DNA of 64,000 nucleotides from Mycobacterium scrofulaceum (GTDB taxonomy: Bacteria; Actinomycetota; Actinomycetes; Mycobacteriales; Mycobacteriaceae): positions 58,448 to 122,447 of the forward strand of contig NZ_MVIJ01000014.1 in assembly GCF_002086735.1 (NCBI RefSeq), written 5' to 3'. This document shows, piece by piece, positions 24,723 through 33,780 of this stretch (positions are counted from its first letter, which is position 1; each line of letters starts with the position of its first letter). The notes under the pieces were generated by a model. It was not told the DNA's origin. It saw nothing but the letters and a program-made list of their open reading frames with translations, and searched no databases. A program made the position numbers and the translations under genes.

Positions 24723-25289
24723 TTATCGCGGCGGGCGTAAACCGTCGATGACGACGTCGGTCGCCCGCTCGGCCAGCCCCGAGTCGTAGGCCTGCATCGC
24801 CTGGCAGCCGACGAGGATCGCCTTCAGGTCCCGCATGTCGATGTCGCGCCGCGCGGTGCCCGCCCGCTGGGCCGCGCGCAGCAGCTCGCCCATCATGGCC
24901 TTGAAGGCGTCCTCGGCCTCGGGCGCGGCGCATTCGATGTCGATGCCATATCCGGCCAGCGCGTCGACCAGGCCGCGGTCCGCGGCCCCCCACTGCAGCA
25001 CCATCGAGCGCAGAAAGGCGAACAGCGCCTCGCCGGGGCCCTCGGTTTCCAGCAGGGCGTGGCCGTCGTCGACGAGCCGCTGCATGCGGTTCTCGATGAC
25101 CGCCGCGAACAGCGCCTCCTTGGTCGGAAAGTGCCGGTAGACGGTGCCGGCGCCGACGCCGGCGCGCCGGGCGACCTCGTCGATCGGCACCGACAGGCCC
25201 TCGGCGGCGAAGGTCGCGTAGGCGACGTCCAGCACGCGCGCCCGGTTTCGCGCCGCGTCGGCACGCAACGGCCGTGCGGGCTGCGCCAT
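24723..25289 (-). CDS. TetR-family transcriptional regulator
   Basis: A 188-residue regulator. The helix-turn-helix spans about 12-58 (VPIDEVARRAGVGAGTVYRHFPTKEALF), and the C-terminal ligand domain is of the type common in regulators of adjacent oxidoreductases. It is divergent from an SDR gene and probably represses it. The gene ends only 13 bases from the distal CIRCE element of groEL2. Confidence 0.88.
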   Translation of the reverse strand: MAQPARPLRADAARNRARVLDVAYATFAAEGLSVPIDEVARRAGVGAGTVYRHFPTKEALFAAVIENRMQRLVDDGHALLETEGPGEALFAFLRSMVLQWGAADRGLVDALAGYGIDIECAAPEAEDAFKAMMGELLRAAQRAGTARRDIDMRDLKAILVGCQAMQAYDSGLAERATDVVIDGLRPPR

Positions 25290-25307
25290 GTGTTCACCAC
25301 CTTCAGG

Positions 25308-25338
25308 TTGACAAAGCGGGGCGTGCGTTCCGTATAGT
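25308..25338 (+). promoter_or_regulatory. Candidate SigA promoter of the SDR gene
   Basis: TTGACA at 25308-25313 and TATAGT at 25333-25338 with a 19-base spacer, slightly long. AAAGCGGGGCG within the spacer and CGCCCCGTTT downstream form an imperfect inverted repeat that could be the TetR operator. Confidence 0.5.
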
Positions 25339-25392
25339 TCAGATCAACCGGAGCGCTCGCCCCGTTTAGTCTAGGCGTTAGAGGAGAAACCC

Positions 25393-26307
25393 ATGGCCAA
25401 CTGGACCGCCGCGGACATTCCCGACCAGACCGGGCGGGTCGCCGTCATCACCGGGGCCAACACCGGCCTCGGCTACCAGACCGCGGCCGCGCTCGCCGAC
25501 CACGGCGCGCGCGTCGTGCTGGCGGTGCGCAACCTGGACAAGGGCAAGGACGCCGCCGCCCGGATCAGCGCCAAGAGCCCGCACGCCGACGTCGCGCTGC
25601 AAGAGCTCGACCTGACGTCGCTGGACTCCGTCCGCACCGCGGCCGACCAGCTGCGGTCCGACCACGACCGCATCGACCTGCTGATCAACAACGCCGGCGT
25701 CATGTACACGCCGAAGGAAACCACCAAAGACGGCTTCGAGATGCAGTTCGGGACGAACCACCTCGGCCACTTCGCCCTGACCGGGCTGCTGCTGGACCGG
25801 CTGCTGCCGGTCACGGGCTCACGGGTGGTGACGGTGAGCAGCATGGGCCACCGCATCCTCGCCGACATCCACTTCGACGACCTGCAGTGGGAACGCCGCT
25901 ACAACCGGGTCGCGGCGTACGGCCAGGCCAAGCTGGCCAACCTGTTGTTCACCTACGAACTGCAGCGCAGGCTCGCACCGCACGGCACCACGGCCGCGGT
26001 CGCCGCCCACCCCGGCGGGTCGAACACCGAGCTGGGCCGCTACACGCCGAGGGCGGTCCGGCCGCTCGTCAATGTGTTCTTCTCGGTGATCGCACAGGAC
26101 GCCGCGATGGGCGCCCTGCCGACGCTGCGCGCCGCCACCGACCCCGCCGTGCTCGGCGGGCAGTACTACGGGCCCGACGGCTTCGCCGAGACCCGGGGCT
26201 ACCCGAAGGTCGTCTCGTCGAGCGCCAAGTCCCACGACCCGGAGCGGCAGCGCCGGCTGTGGGCGGTCTCGGAGGAGCTCACCGGCGTCCGGTATCCCCT
26301 GGGTTAA
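25393..26307 (+). CDS. Short-chain dehydrogenase/reductase, retinol-dehydrogenase-like (Rv0439c type)
   Basis: A 304-residue SDR with TGANTGLG at about 18-25, NNAGVM, the catalytic Ser in VSSMGHR, and the extended active site YGQAKLANLL. It matches the long SDR next to moeA2/groEL2 in H37Rv (Rv0439c). AGGAGAAACCC precedes ATG 25393. The substrate is unknown; the subfamily reduces lipophilic carbonyls. Confidence 0.9.
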   Translation: MANWTAADIPDQTGRVAVITGANTGLGYQTAAALADHGARVVLAVRNLDKGKDAAARISAKSPHADVALQELDLTSLDSVRTAADQLRSDHDRIDLLINNAGVMYTPKETTKDGFEMQFGTNHLGHFALTGLLLDRLLPVTGSRVVTVSSMGHRILADIHFDDLQWERRYNRVAAYGQAKLANLLFTYELQRRLAPHGTTAAVAAHPGGSNTELGRYTPRAVRPLVNVFFSVIAQDAAMGALPTLRAATDPAVLGGQYYGPDGFAETRGYPKVVSSSAKSHDPERQRRLWAVSEELTGVRYPLG

Positions 26308-26313
26308 GCCCAC

Positions 26314-26363
26314 GGTGCCGACCCGCGGCGCCCGGCGCATGCGCCGCGCTTGCGATCGGCACT
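26314..26363. repeat. Intergenic palindromic repeat related to the xthA 54-base repeat
   Basis: The element starts GTGCCGA and ends TCGGCAC, a perfect 7-base inverted repeat, with an internal GCGCATGCGC. Its core (GACCCGC, two bases, CGCCCGGC, then GCCGCGCT and TGCGATC) matches the xthA tandem repeat at 45006-45164 closely. It fills the gap between two convergent genes and may also serve as a terminator hairpin. Confidence 0.6.
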
Positions 26364-27078
26364 AAGGCAGGTCGAGCAGCTGCTCGTAGAAGCCGCCGAA
26401 GCCGCGGGCCCGGTCGGCCAGATGGATCTCCAGGATCCAGTGGCAGGCGCGGCCGGCCGGGTCGGTGCGCCGCATCGGCTTGTTCGACCCGGGCATGATG
26501 TACCACTCGACGCCGGGCCCGGCGATCTTGCGGTGCGGAAACTCCCCGACCAGGTGCCCGGCGATCGGACTGGCGAACGCGAAGCCCTCGGCGTGCGCCA
26601 CCCCGACGACGAAGTCGTAGAGCTCGGCGCCGGTGACGTCCGGGTGCCCGTCGAAATACTCGCGCCCGGCCTGCCACACCCGGGGCAGGGCATCGCGGAC
26701 GGCGGCCTTGTGCGGGTCGTCGCTCAGCACGAACGTTCGCCCGAAGTCGGCCTCCCACTCCGCGAAGATCGGCCCGAGATCCAGGAAGACGATGTCGCCG
26801 TCGGCCACCACCCGGTCCGGCGGGCGCTCGCTGAAGGGCTGCAGCGTGTTCTCGCCGGCCCGCACGATCCGCCGATGCCAATGCCGGGTGACCCCGAGCA
26901 TTTGCGCGGCGAGCCGGTTAATCTCGTCGGACAACTGCTTCTCGGTGACGCCGGGGCGGATCATGGCGCGCCGCTCGATCTCGTCGAACAGCCGCGCGGC
27001 CCTGGCCTGGGCGTCCAGCAGCCGGTCCGCCCGTAGCTGTTCGTCTGCCCCCTGCACCCCGGCGATGCTAGCTGGCAC
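26362..27078 (-). CDS. M24-family metallopeptidase (Xaa-Pro aminopeptidase-like)
   Basis: A 238-residue pita-bread-fold protein without the usual N-terminal creatinase domain. Likely metal ligands are the aspartates in FLDLGPIFAEWEADFGRTF, the His in SPIAGHLVGEFPH, the Glu in HWILEIHL and the final Glu in GGFYEQL. The family removes N-terminal residues, often before proline; the true substrate is unknown. GTG 27078 is preferred because it lies just inside the divergent boundary with the cupin gene; a GTG seven codons downstream is possible. Confidence 0.82.
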   Translation of the reverse strand: MPASIAGVQGADEQLRADRLLDAQARAARLFDEIERRAMIRPGVTEKQLSDEINRLAAQMLGVTRHWHRRIVRAGENTLQPFSERPPDRVVADGDIVFLDLGPIFAEWEADFGRTFVLSDDPHKAAVRDALPRVWQAGREYFDGHPDVTGAELYDFVVGVAHAEGFAFASPIAGHLVGEFPHRKIAGPGVEWYIMPGSNKPMRRTDPAGRACHWILEIHLADRARGFGGFYEQLLDLP

Positions 27079-27087
27079 GCTGGGCAG

Positions 27088-27582
27088 ATGTCCCTCGTCG
27101 TGCCGCCCTATCCCCCGCCCCGCTACACCGCAGACGAGCCGGAGGTCAGCGCCTGGCTCAAGCGCGCCGACTCGCCACCCGACTACGAGACCGGGGGCGT
27201 CAAGTACCACTACCTGGCCGACCAGCGGGCGACCGACGGCGACTACGGGCTGTACCGGGTCGACCTCCCGCCGGCCGGCGGGGGCCCCGGCCCGCACTTT
27301 CACCGGGCGATGTCGGAGGCCTTCTTCGTGCTGTCCGGGACGATGACGCTCTACGACGGCACCCGGTGGGCCGACGGCCACCAGGGCGACTTCCTCTATG
27401 TCCCGCCCGGCGGGGTGCACGGCTTCCGCAACCAGGCCGACGAACCGGCGTCCATCCTCATGCTCTTCGCCCCGGGCGCGCCGCGGGAGGCCTATTTCGA
27501 GGGCTTCGGGGCGCTGGCCGACATGACCGACGACGAGCGCAGGGAGTGGTTCGTTCGCCACGACAACTACTGGGTGCAGTAG
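27088..27582 (+). CDS. Cupin-domain protein
   Basis: A 164-residue single-domain cupin. Metal ligands of motif 1 appear as PGPHFHRAMSEAFFVLSG, and motif 2 as GDFLYVPPGGVHGFRN. It may be an enzyme or a ligand sensor; no pathway is evident. It starts only nine bases from the divergent M24 peptidase start, so the promoters must overlap both coding regions. Confidence 0.8.
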   Translation: MSLVVPPYPPPRYTADEPEVSAWLKRADSPPDYETGGVKYHYLADQRATDGDYGLYRVDLPPAGGGPGPHFHRAMSEAFFVLSGTMTLYDGTRWADGHQGDFLYVPPGGVHGFRNQADEPASILMLFAPGAPREAYFEGFGALADMTDDERREWFVRHDNYWVQ

Positions 27583-27737
27583 CTAGGGTGTCGCTGTGCG
27601 GGCAAAGAAGCCGTCGAACCGGGCGGCGGCATCGGCGCGGCAGAAACTCGATGCGGCGATGAGCGCGCCGGTGCGGGCCGCGGCCCGGATCAAGCGGTCG
27701 CGGTCGCCGCTGCGGATCACCTCGCGGGTCGGGGGGG

Positions 27738-29180
27738 TCACCCGCCCCAGCGGTAATCCGCGTCGACCAGCTCGCGGGTGCGCTCGAAGAAAGTGCGCCC
27801 GCTGTACGGCAATTGGGTGACCACCTTGCCGCTGGGATGCCGGAAGTAGTTGCTGCACGCCAGCCATACCTTGCCGGTCATGGCGGCCTGGATCTCGTCG
27901 TTGTAGCGGCGCTGCGCGCCGGGCGTCACCTCCACGGTGCGCGCGCCGCGCCCCGTCATCGCGTCGAGGATGTGGCGGACGAACGTCGTCTGCGCCTCGT
28001 GGATGTAGATGATCGAGTTGACCCCGTTGGTGTTGGGGCCGTACAGCGTGAAGAAGTTCGGGTAGCCCGCCACCAGCGTGCCCAGGTACGCCTCGGCGCC
28101 GTCGCTCCAGTCGTCGGCGAGGCGGCGGCCGCCGGTCCCGTACACGTCGATGCTGGCGAGATAATCGGCGGCCTTGAACCCCGTGCCGTAGATGATGGTG
28201 TCCACCCGGTGCTCCATGCCGTCGACCGTGCGCACCCCGCGTTCGGTCAGCTCGGCGATCGCGGTGGTCTCCAGGCTGACGTTGGGCAACGCGAACGTGG
28301 GGTACCAGTCGCGTGACATCAGCGGCCGCTTGCAGCCGGCGGGGTAGTCCGGTGTCAGCTTGGCGCGCAGCGCGGGGTCGGCGACCTTGCGCATCAGGTA
28401 ACTGCGGGCCAGCTCGGTCGCCTCGCGGGTCTGCGCGGCGTCGACGTCGAAGGTGGCCGACTCGTAGGCGTCGAAGGCCTCGTCGCGCAGCTTGCGCGCC
28501 AGGGCCGGGTCGCGCTCGAACAGCTCGTGCTGCTCGGGCGTGAACGGGAAGTCGAAGCGGGGCGCGATCCAGATCGGGGTCCGCTGAAACACGGTCAGGT
28601 GCGCGGTCTCCCGCGCGATCGCGGGCACGTACTGGATGGCGCTGGCGCCGGTGCCGATGGAGGCCACCCGCTCCCCGGCCGTCGACCTGCTGTGGTCCCA
28701 CCGCGCCGAATGGAATCGGCGGCCTCGGAAGCGCTGCGCCCCCGGGATGTCCGGGACGTGGGGCACGTCGAGCATCCCGACGGCGCTGACCACCACGTCG
28801 AACCGGTGCTCACGGCCGTCGGTGTCGGTCAGCGTCCAGCACCGCCCGGTGTCCGACCAGCGCGCGGAAGCCACCGCGGTGTTCGCCCGCAGGCGCGGCC
28901 CCAGCCGATGGTCGGCGGCGACCTTCTCCAGGTAGGCCAGGATCTCGGGCTGGTTGGCGTAGGTCTTGCTCCACCGCGGGTTGGGCGCAAAGGAATACGA
29001 GTACAGGTGCGACGGGACGTCGCAGGCCGCCCCCGGAAAAGTGTTGTGGCGCCAGGTCCCGCCGAATCCGTGGGCCCGGTCGAAGATGGCGAACTCGTAG
29101 CCGCCCTGGGCCAGCTGGATGCCCATGGCGATGCCGCCGGCGCCCGCGCCGATGATCCCGACTCGCGGCTGCCTACCCAT
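27738..29180 (-). CDS. Baeyer-Villiger-type flavin monooxygenase
   Basis: A 480-residue class B flavoprotein monooxygenase. FAD motif GAGAGG is at about 11-16, and the Baeyer-Villiger fingerprint F-x-G-x3-H-x3-W is present as FRGRRFHSARW at about 150-160. The NADP Rossmann motif is GTGASA. ATG-type sequence YGTGF and the C-terminal part are typical of BVMOs acting on ketones or steroid-like substrates. Its start follows the VOC-protein stop with no gap (TAG then ATG), so the two are coupled. The 155 bases from its stop to the cupin hold no supportable gene. Confidence 0.9.
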   Translation of the reverse strand: MGRQPRVGIIGAGAGGIAMGIQLAQGGYEFAIFDRAHGFGGTWRHNTFPGAACDVPSHLYSYSFAPNPRWSKTYANQPEILAYLEKVAADHRLGPRLRANTAVASARWSDTGRCWTLTDTDGREHRFDVVVSAVGMLDVPHVPDIPGAQRFRGRRFHSARWDHSRSTAGERVASIGTGASAIQYVPAIARETAHLTVFQRTPIWIAPRFDFPFTPEQHELFERDPALARKLRDEAFDAYESATFDVDAAQTREATELARSYLMRKVADPALRAKLTPDYPAGCKRPLMSRDWYPTFALPNVSLETTAIAELTERGVRTVDGMEHRVDTIIYGTGFKAADYLASIDVYGTGGRRLADDWSDGAEAYLGTLVAGYPNFFTLYGPNTNGVNSIIYIHEAQTTFVRHILDAMTGRGARTVEVTPGAQRRYNDEIQAAMTGKVWLACSNYFRHPSGKVVTQLPYSGRTFFERTRELVDADYRWGG

Positions 29181-29657
29181 CTAGTCCCATTGCGCGAAGT
29201 ACGGTCGCTGCGGGCGGCTCTTCTCCACCAGGATGAACACCACGCCCCACGGGTCGGCGAACCAGGCGGTGCGGACCCGCGCGACCTCCGCGATCCCGCT
29301 GACCAGGAAGCGCACGCCCTTGCTCTCGAGTTCCGCCCGGGTGGCGTCGAGGTCGGCACACATCAGCCCGACGTGGGACAGCCCATGATCGGTGAGGGCC
29401 CGTGCGGCGCCCCCGGCGCCGTCGACGTCGAGGTATTCGATCACCTCGAGCACCCGGTCACCGTCGTCGCCGAACCCGACGATGGCCGCCTTCATGCTCG
29501 GGTCGGAGACCAGCTCGCCCATGTCGTCGCGAATGGCATTACCGGTCATGACGTAGGGCGGCGAGAGCACACGCAGGCCCAATACATCGCGGTAGAACGC
29601 CACCGCGGCCTCGCAGTCGGGAACGCACACCCCGGTGTGGGCCAACCCGGTAATCAC
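29181..29657 (-). CDS. VOC/glyoxalase-superfamily protein
   Basis: A 158-residue protein with two beta-alpha-beta-beta-beta modules of the vicinal oxygen chelate fold. Candidate metal ligands are His in LAHTGVCVPD, Glu in VLEVIEYLD, His in LSHVGLMC and Glu near the C-terminus. It may be an epimerase or a lyase such as glyoxalase. The GTG start at 29657 has AAGG eight bases upstream; an upstream start at 29690 is possible. Co-transcribed with the monooxygenase. Confidence 0.82.
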   Translation of the reverse strand: MITGLAHTGVCVPDCEAAVAFYRDVLGLRVLSPPYVMTGNAIRDDMGELVSDPSMKAAIVGFGDDGDRVLEVIEYLDVDGAGGAARALTDHGLSHVGLMCADLDATRAELESKGVRFLVSGIAEVARVRTAWFADPWGVVFILVEKSRPQRPYFAQWD

Positions 29658-29730
29658 GTTCTCAACCTTACGTCGGCCGCCCGGCGTCACCGGGGTCAGC
29701 TCGCGGATTCCGGCCGCCGATAATGGGCGG

Positions 29731-30936
29731 GTGCGGTCGGTCGAAGAACATCAGCGCGTCGTATCCGAACTGATCCGTCCCCGGCCGGCGGCCACCGCCG
29801 CGCTCGCCGAGGCGCAGGGGCTGGTGCTGGCCGACGACGTGGTCGCGACGCTGGCGCTGCCGGTCTTCGACAACTCCGCGATGGACGGGTACGCGGTGCG
29901 CGCCGAGGACACCTCGGGCGCCTCCCCCGAGCACCCGGTGGTGCTCGAGGTCGCCGAGGACATCCCCGCCGGGCGCACCGACGAGCTGACGCTGCGACCC
30001 GGTACCGCGCACCGCATCATGACCGGCGCGCCGCTGCCCGCCGGCGCGACGGCCGTCGTGCCGGTCGAGGACACCGACGGCGGCGTGGACGTCGTGTCCA
30101 TCCGCGCGCCGCGCGAGCCCGGCAAGCACATCCGGCGCGCGGGCGAGGACGTCGCTCCCGGCACCACGGTGCTGCGGCGCGGCCAGGTGGTCACCCCCGC
30201 CGTGCTCGGCCTGGCCGCGGCGCTGGGTATGGCCGGGCTGCCGGTGCTGCCGCGCCAGCGGGTGCTGGTGATATCGACCGGCTCCGAGCTGGTGCCGCCG
30301 GGCGGCTCGCTGCGGCCGGGGCAGATCTACGAGTCCAACTCGATCATGCTGGCCGCGGCCGTCCGCGACGCCGGCGCCGACGTGATCGAGGTGGCGACCG
30401 CCGAAGACGATGTCGCGCAGTTCGGCTCGCTCATCGACCGGCATGCCGGCCAGGCCGACCTGATCATCACCAGCGGCGGGGTCAGCGCCGGCGCCTACGA
30501 GGTGGTCAAGGACGCGTTCGGCCGCGACGGCGACCAGGGTGTGGAGTTCGTCAAGGTGGCGATGCAGCCGGGCATGCCGCAAGGCATCGGCCGGGTACGT
30601 GGCACGACGATCGTCACCCTGCCCGGCAACCCGGTCAGCGCGCTGGTGTCCTTCGAGGTGTTCATCCGGCCCGCGCTGCGCACCGCGATGGGCCTGCCCG
30701 ACCCGGACCGGCCGCACCGGGCCGCCGTGCTCACCGAGTCGCTCACCTCGCCGCGCGGCAAGCGGCAATTCCGCCGGGCGGTGCTGGACCGCGACGCGGG
30801 CACCGTGATCAGTTACGGCCCGCCGGCCTCGCATCACCTGCGCTGGCTGGCGTCGGCGAACGCGCTGCTCGACATCCCCGAGGACGTGGTGGAGGTGTCG
30901 GAGGGAACCGAGCTGCAGGTCTGGGACCTGACCTAA
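29731..30936 (+). CDS. moeA2: Molybdopterin molybdenumtransferase MoeA
   Basis: A 401-residue MoeA protein inserting molybdate into adenylated molybdopterin. Family motifs seen are VFDNSAMDGYA (about 41-51), RIMTGAPLP, IRRAGEDV, ISTGSELV, YESNS and TSGGVSAG with LPGNPVSALVSFEVF. Length and position match MoeA2 (Rv0438c). GTG 29731 gives the natural N-terminus; the frame is open further upstream. It converges with the MFS gene, overlapping four bases. Confidence 0.93.
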   Translation: MRSVEEHQRVVSELIRPRPAATAALAEAQGLVLADDVVATLALPVFDNSAMDGYAVRAEDTSGASPEHPVVLEVAEDIPAGRTDELTLRPGTAHRIMTGAPLPAGATAVVPVEDTDGGVDVVSIRAPREPGKHIRRAGEDVAPGTTVLRRGQVVTPAVLGLAAALGMAGLPVLPRQRVLVISTGSELVPPGGSLRPGQIYESNSIMLAAAVRDAGADVIEVATAEDDVAQFGSLIDRHAGQADLIITSGGVSAGAYEVVKDAFGRDGDQGVEFVKVAMQPGMPQGIGRVRGTTIVTLPGNPVSALVSFEVFIRPALRTAMGLPDPDRPHRAAVLTESLTSPRGKRQFRRAVLDRDAGTVISYGPPASHHLRWLASANALLDIPEDVVEVSEGTELQVWDLT

Positions 30937-32132
30937 CCCGCGGGGGTGGCCACCTGCCGGTGGAATTCGTCCGCCCGGTCGAACGCGGCGGCGCATCGGA
31001 TCGCGACGGCGACGACCGTCATCAGCACCGGGATCGTCGCCAGGGCCGCCGACAGCCCGACCCGGTCGGCCAGATGGCCGATCAGCGGCGGCCCGAGCAG
31101 GTAGCCCAGCCAGCCCGTCGCGGCGACGAGCGCGATCGCCGAGCCCGCCCCGCCCGCGCCGTAGGCGGCGCTGAACGCGGTCGGCACCAGCAGCGCCACC
31201 CCGACCCCCAGGCACGCGAAACCGGCAACGCTGACAGCGGGATTCGCCGTCGCCAGCGTCACGCTCATGCCCGCCGCGGCGAACAGCGCGAGCGCCGGCA
31301 GCAACCGGCGGGCCGACAGCCGCGCGTGCAGGCGAACCGCGCCCAACCGGGTGACGACCATCGTCAACGTGTAGGCCGCGTAGCTCAACGCGGCGACCCC
31401 GGAACCGGCGCCGACGACGTTGCGCAGGTAATTGGCCGACCAGTCGGTGGCGGCGCCCTCGCACAGGAACGACACGAAGGCGACCGCGGCGAGGATCGCG
31501 ACGGCCGACGTCAGCCAGGCCCGCCCGGACCCCGGCGGGGGCGGCGCCGCGGCCGCGGGGTCCGGGATCAGCCCGCGCGCCGTCGCCGCCACCACGATCA
31601 GCACCAGCAGCCCGACCCCCGCCAACTGCGGTGTCAGGCCGACGCCCGCGCCGACGCACCCGGCGCCGATCAGCGCGCCCAGCAACGCGCCCAGGCTCCA
31701 CATGCCGTGGAAGCGGGCCATGATGGGCGCGTGCGCCCGGCGCTCGACCGTGCCCGCCTGGGTGTTCATCGCGACGTCCAGCCCGCCCTGGAACATCCCC
31801 CACACCGCCAGCGCCGCGAACAGCCACGCCCCGGACCGGGCCAGCCCCACGCTGGTCCCCGCCAGCGCGTAGCCGGCGGCCGTCACGGGAACCAGCCGGT
31901 GGCTGCCCCAGCGCGGCAGCGCCCAGTGGCTGCCCAGCGTGGCGATCACCGACCCGAGCGGCGCCCCGAACAGCGCCGTCCCCAACGCCGCGTCGGACAG
32001 GCCGAGGTCGGCCTTGACCTGGGGGATGTGGGCGGCCCACGAGGAGAACGCCATGGCGTGGGCCACGAACACCGCGGTGACGGCGATCTTGGCGCGGCGC
32101 AGCCGCGGCGACACCTGATCGATCGGATCCAT
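30933..32132 (-). CDS. MFS transporter
   Basis: A 399-residue permease with about 12 membrane helices. The intracellular loop 2-3 motif is altered (GSHWALPRWGSHRL), resembling the fucose/glucose/galactose or YbjJ-type MFS subgroup. ATG 32132 yields MDPIDQVSPRL; an ATG 24 codons upstream lies in the promoter zone. Substrate unknown. Divergent from psd with a 65-base gap. Confidence 0.85.
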   Translation of the reverse strand: MDPIDQVSPRLRRAKIAVTAVFVAHAMAFSSWAAHIPQVKADLGLSDAALGTALFGAPLGSVIATLGSHWALPRWGSHRLVPVTAAGYALAGTSVGLARSGAWLFAALAVWGMFQGGLDVAMNTQAGTVERRAHAPIMARFHGMWSLGALLGALIGAGCVGAGVGLTPQLAGVGLLVLIVVAATARGLIPDPAAAAPPPPGSGRAWLTSAVAILAAVAFVSFLCEGAATDWSANYLRNVVGAGSGVAALSYAAYTLTMVVTRLGAVRLHARLSARRLLPALALFAAAGMSVTLATANPAVSVAGFACLGVGVALLVPTAFSAAYGAGGAGSAIALVAATGWLGYLLGPPLIGHLADRVGLSAALATIPVLMTVVAVAIRCAAAFDRADEFHRQVATPAG

Positions 32133-32197
32133 ATCGAAGGTGGGCGTTCCCCGTGCGGGCGGGAACCAACCGGCCGCTCCTTTCGTAAGATGGCCGC

Positions 32198-32920
32198 GTG
32201 GCACGACGCCCCCGCCCTATCGGCCCCACGGCCGAGGATCCGACGTTCAGCCCCCAGCACGCGTTGGAGTTGGTGCGCTCGACCGTCCCGCCGGTGCATC
32301 CGGCCGGCCGCCCGTTCATCGCCGCCGGCCTGGCGGTGGCGCTGGCCGGCCGCAAACACCGGTGGATACGGCGGACCGGCCTGCTGGCGGCGGGCGCCTG
32401 CGCGGGGTTCTTCCGCCATCCGCCGCGGGTGCCGCCGACCCGCCCCGGCGCGATCGTCGCGCCGGCCGACGGGGTGGTGTGCGTGATCGACGCCGCCGCC
32501 CCGCCCGCCGAACTCGGCATGGGCGACGCGCCGCTGCCGCGGGTCAGCATCTTCCTTTCGCTGCTGGACGCCCACGTCCAGCGCGCGCCGGTGAGCGGTG
32601 AGGTGGTCGCCATGCAGCACCGGCCCGGGCGTTTCGGGTCGGCCGACCTGGCCGCCGCCAGCACCGAGAACGAACGCACCAGCCTGCGGATCCGCACCCC
32701 CACCGGCGCCGAGGTGGTGGCGGTGCAGGTGGCCGGGCTGTTGGCGCGGCGCATCATCTGCGACGCGCGGGTCGGGGACAAGCTGACGGTCGGCGACACC
32801 TACGGCCTGATCCGGTTCGGCTCCCGGCTCGACACCTACCTGCCGGCGGGCGCCGAACCGTTGGTCCGGGAGGGCCAGCGCGCGATCGCCGGCGAGACCG
32901 TGCTGGCCGAGCTGCCATGA
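32198..32920 (+). CDS. psd: Phosphatidylserine decarboxylase
   Basis: A 240-residue enzyme forming phosphatidylethanolamine from phosphatidylserine at the membrane. The self-cleavage and pyruvoyl-forming serine is Ser209 in [11 protein letters not shown] replacing the enterobacterial LGST. APADG (about 89-93) and [14 protein letters not shown] with the catalytic His also fit. It is the archaeal/mycobacterial short form. GTG start, and an ATGA overlap with pssA, as in H37Rv. Confidence 0.95.
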   Translation: MARRPRPIGPTAEDPTFSPQHALELVRSTVPPVHPAGRPFIAAGLAVALAGRKHRWIRRTGLLAAGACAGFFRHPPRVPPTRPGAIVAPADGVVCVIDAAAPPAELGMGDAPLPRVSIFLSLLDAHVQRAPVSGEVVAMQHRPGRFGSADLAAASTENERTSLRIRTPTGAEVVAVQVAGLLARRIICDARVGDKLTVGDTYGLIRFGSRLDTYLPAGAEPLVREGQRAIAGETVLAELP

Positions 32921-33780
32921 TCAGCAAGCCGCGCGGCAGGCGGTCGGTCAACCTGCAGATCCTGCCCAGCGCGATGACCGTGCTGTCGATCTGCGCGGGG
33001 CTGACCGCGATCAGGTTCGCCCTCGAACACCAGCCCAAGGCGGCGATGGCGCTGATCGCGGCGGCCGCCATCCTGGACGGGCTGGACGGCCGGGTGGCCC
33101 GCATCCTGGACGCCCAGTCGCGAATGGGCGAGGAGATCGACTCGCTGGCCGACGCGGTGAACTTCGGGGTGACCCCGGCGATCGTGCTCTACGTGACCCT
33201 GCTCGGCAGGTCCCCGGCCGGCTGGGTGGTGATCCTGCTGTACGCGGTGTGCGTCGTGTTGCGGCTGGCCCGCTACAACGCGCTGCAGGCCGACGGCAGC
33301 CAGCCGGCGTACACCCACGAGTTCTTCGTCGGCATGCCGGCGCCGGCGGGCGCGATCTCGATGATCGGCCTGGTCGGGCTCAAGCTGCAGTTCGGCGAGG
33401 GCTGGTGGACGTCGACGGCGTTCCTGTGCATCTGGATCACGGGGACGTCGATGCTGATGATCAGCAAGATCCCGATGCGCAAGATGCACGCCGCCGCCGT
33501 GCCGCCCAGCTGGGCCGCCCCGCTGCTGGCGCTGCTGGCGATCTGCGCGGCCGCCGCGGTGCTGGCGCCCTACCTGTTGATCTGGGTCATCATCGTCGCC
33601 TACCTGTGCCACGTGCCGTTCGCCGTGCGCAACCAGCGCTGGCTGGCGGCGCACCCCGAGGCGTGGGCCGACGAACCCAGGCAGCGGCGCGCCGCCCGCC
33701 GGGCGATCCGCCGGGCGCAGCCGCACCGCCGGTCGATGGCGCGGCTGGGGCTGCGCAAGCCGGGTGGGCGCCTGCCATGA
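32917..33780 (+). CDS. pssA: CDP-diacylglycerol-serine O-phosphatidyltransferase
   Basis: A 287-residue membrane enzyme supplying phosphatidylserine for Psd. The CDP-alcohol phosphotransferase motif DG-x2-AR-x8-G-x3-D-x3-D is intact at residues 57-79. About seven membrane helices are followed by a basic C-terminal tail. It overlaps psd upstream and the AAA ATPase downstream, both as ATGA, forming a tight three-gene operon. Confidence 0.95.
   Translation: MISKPRGRRSVNLQILPSAMTVLSICAGLTAIRFALEHQPKAAMALIAAAAILDGLDGRVARILDAQSRMGEEIDSLADAVNFGVTPAIVLYVTLLGRSPAGWVVILLYAVCVVLRLARYNALQADGSQPAYTHEFFVGMPAPAGAISMIGLVGLKLQFGEGWWTSTAFLCIWITGTSMLMISKIPMRKMHAAAVPPSWAAPLLALLAICAAAAVLAPYLLIWVIIVAYLCHVPFAVRNQRWLAAHPEAWADEPRQRRAARRAIRRAQPHRRSMARLGLRKPGGRLP

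Noticed and set aside
27596..27820. Small basic rightward ORF after the cupin gene
   Set aside because: It overlaps the 3' end of the monooxygenase gene, has no ribosome-binding site and no recognisable features.
29668..32799. Leftward open frame of over 1,000 codons opposite moeA2 and psd
   Set aside because: It crosses three genuine genes in the wrong frame and shows no protein-family features.
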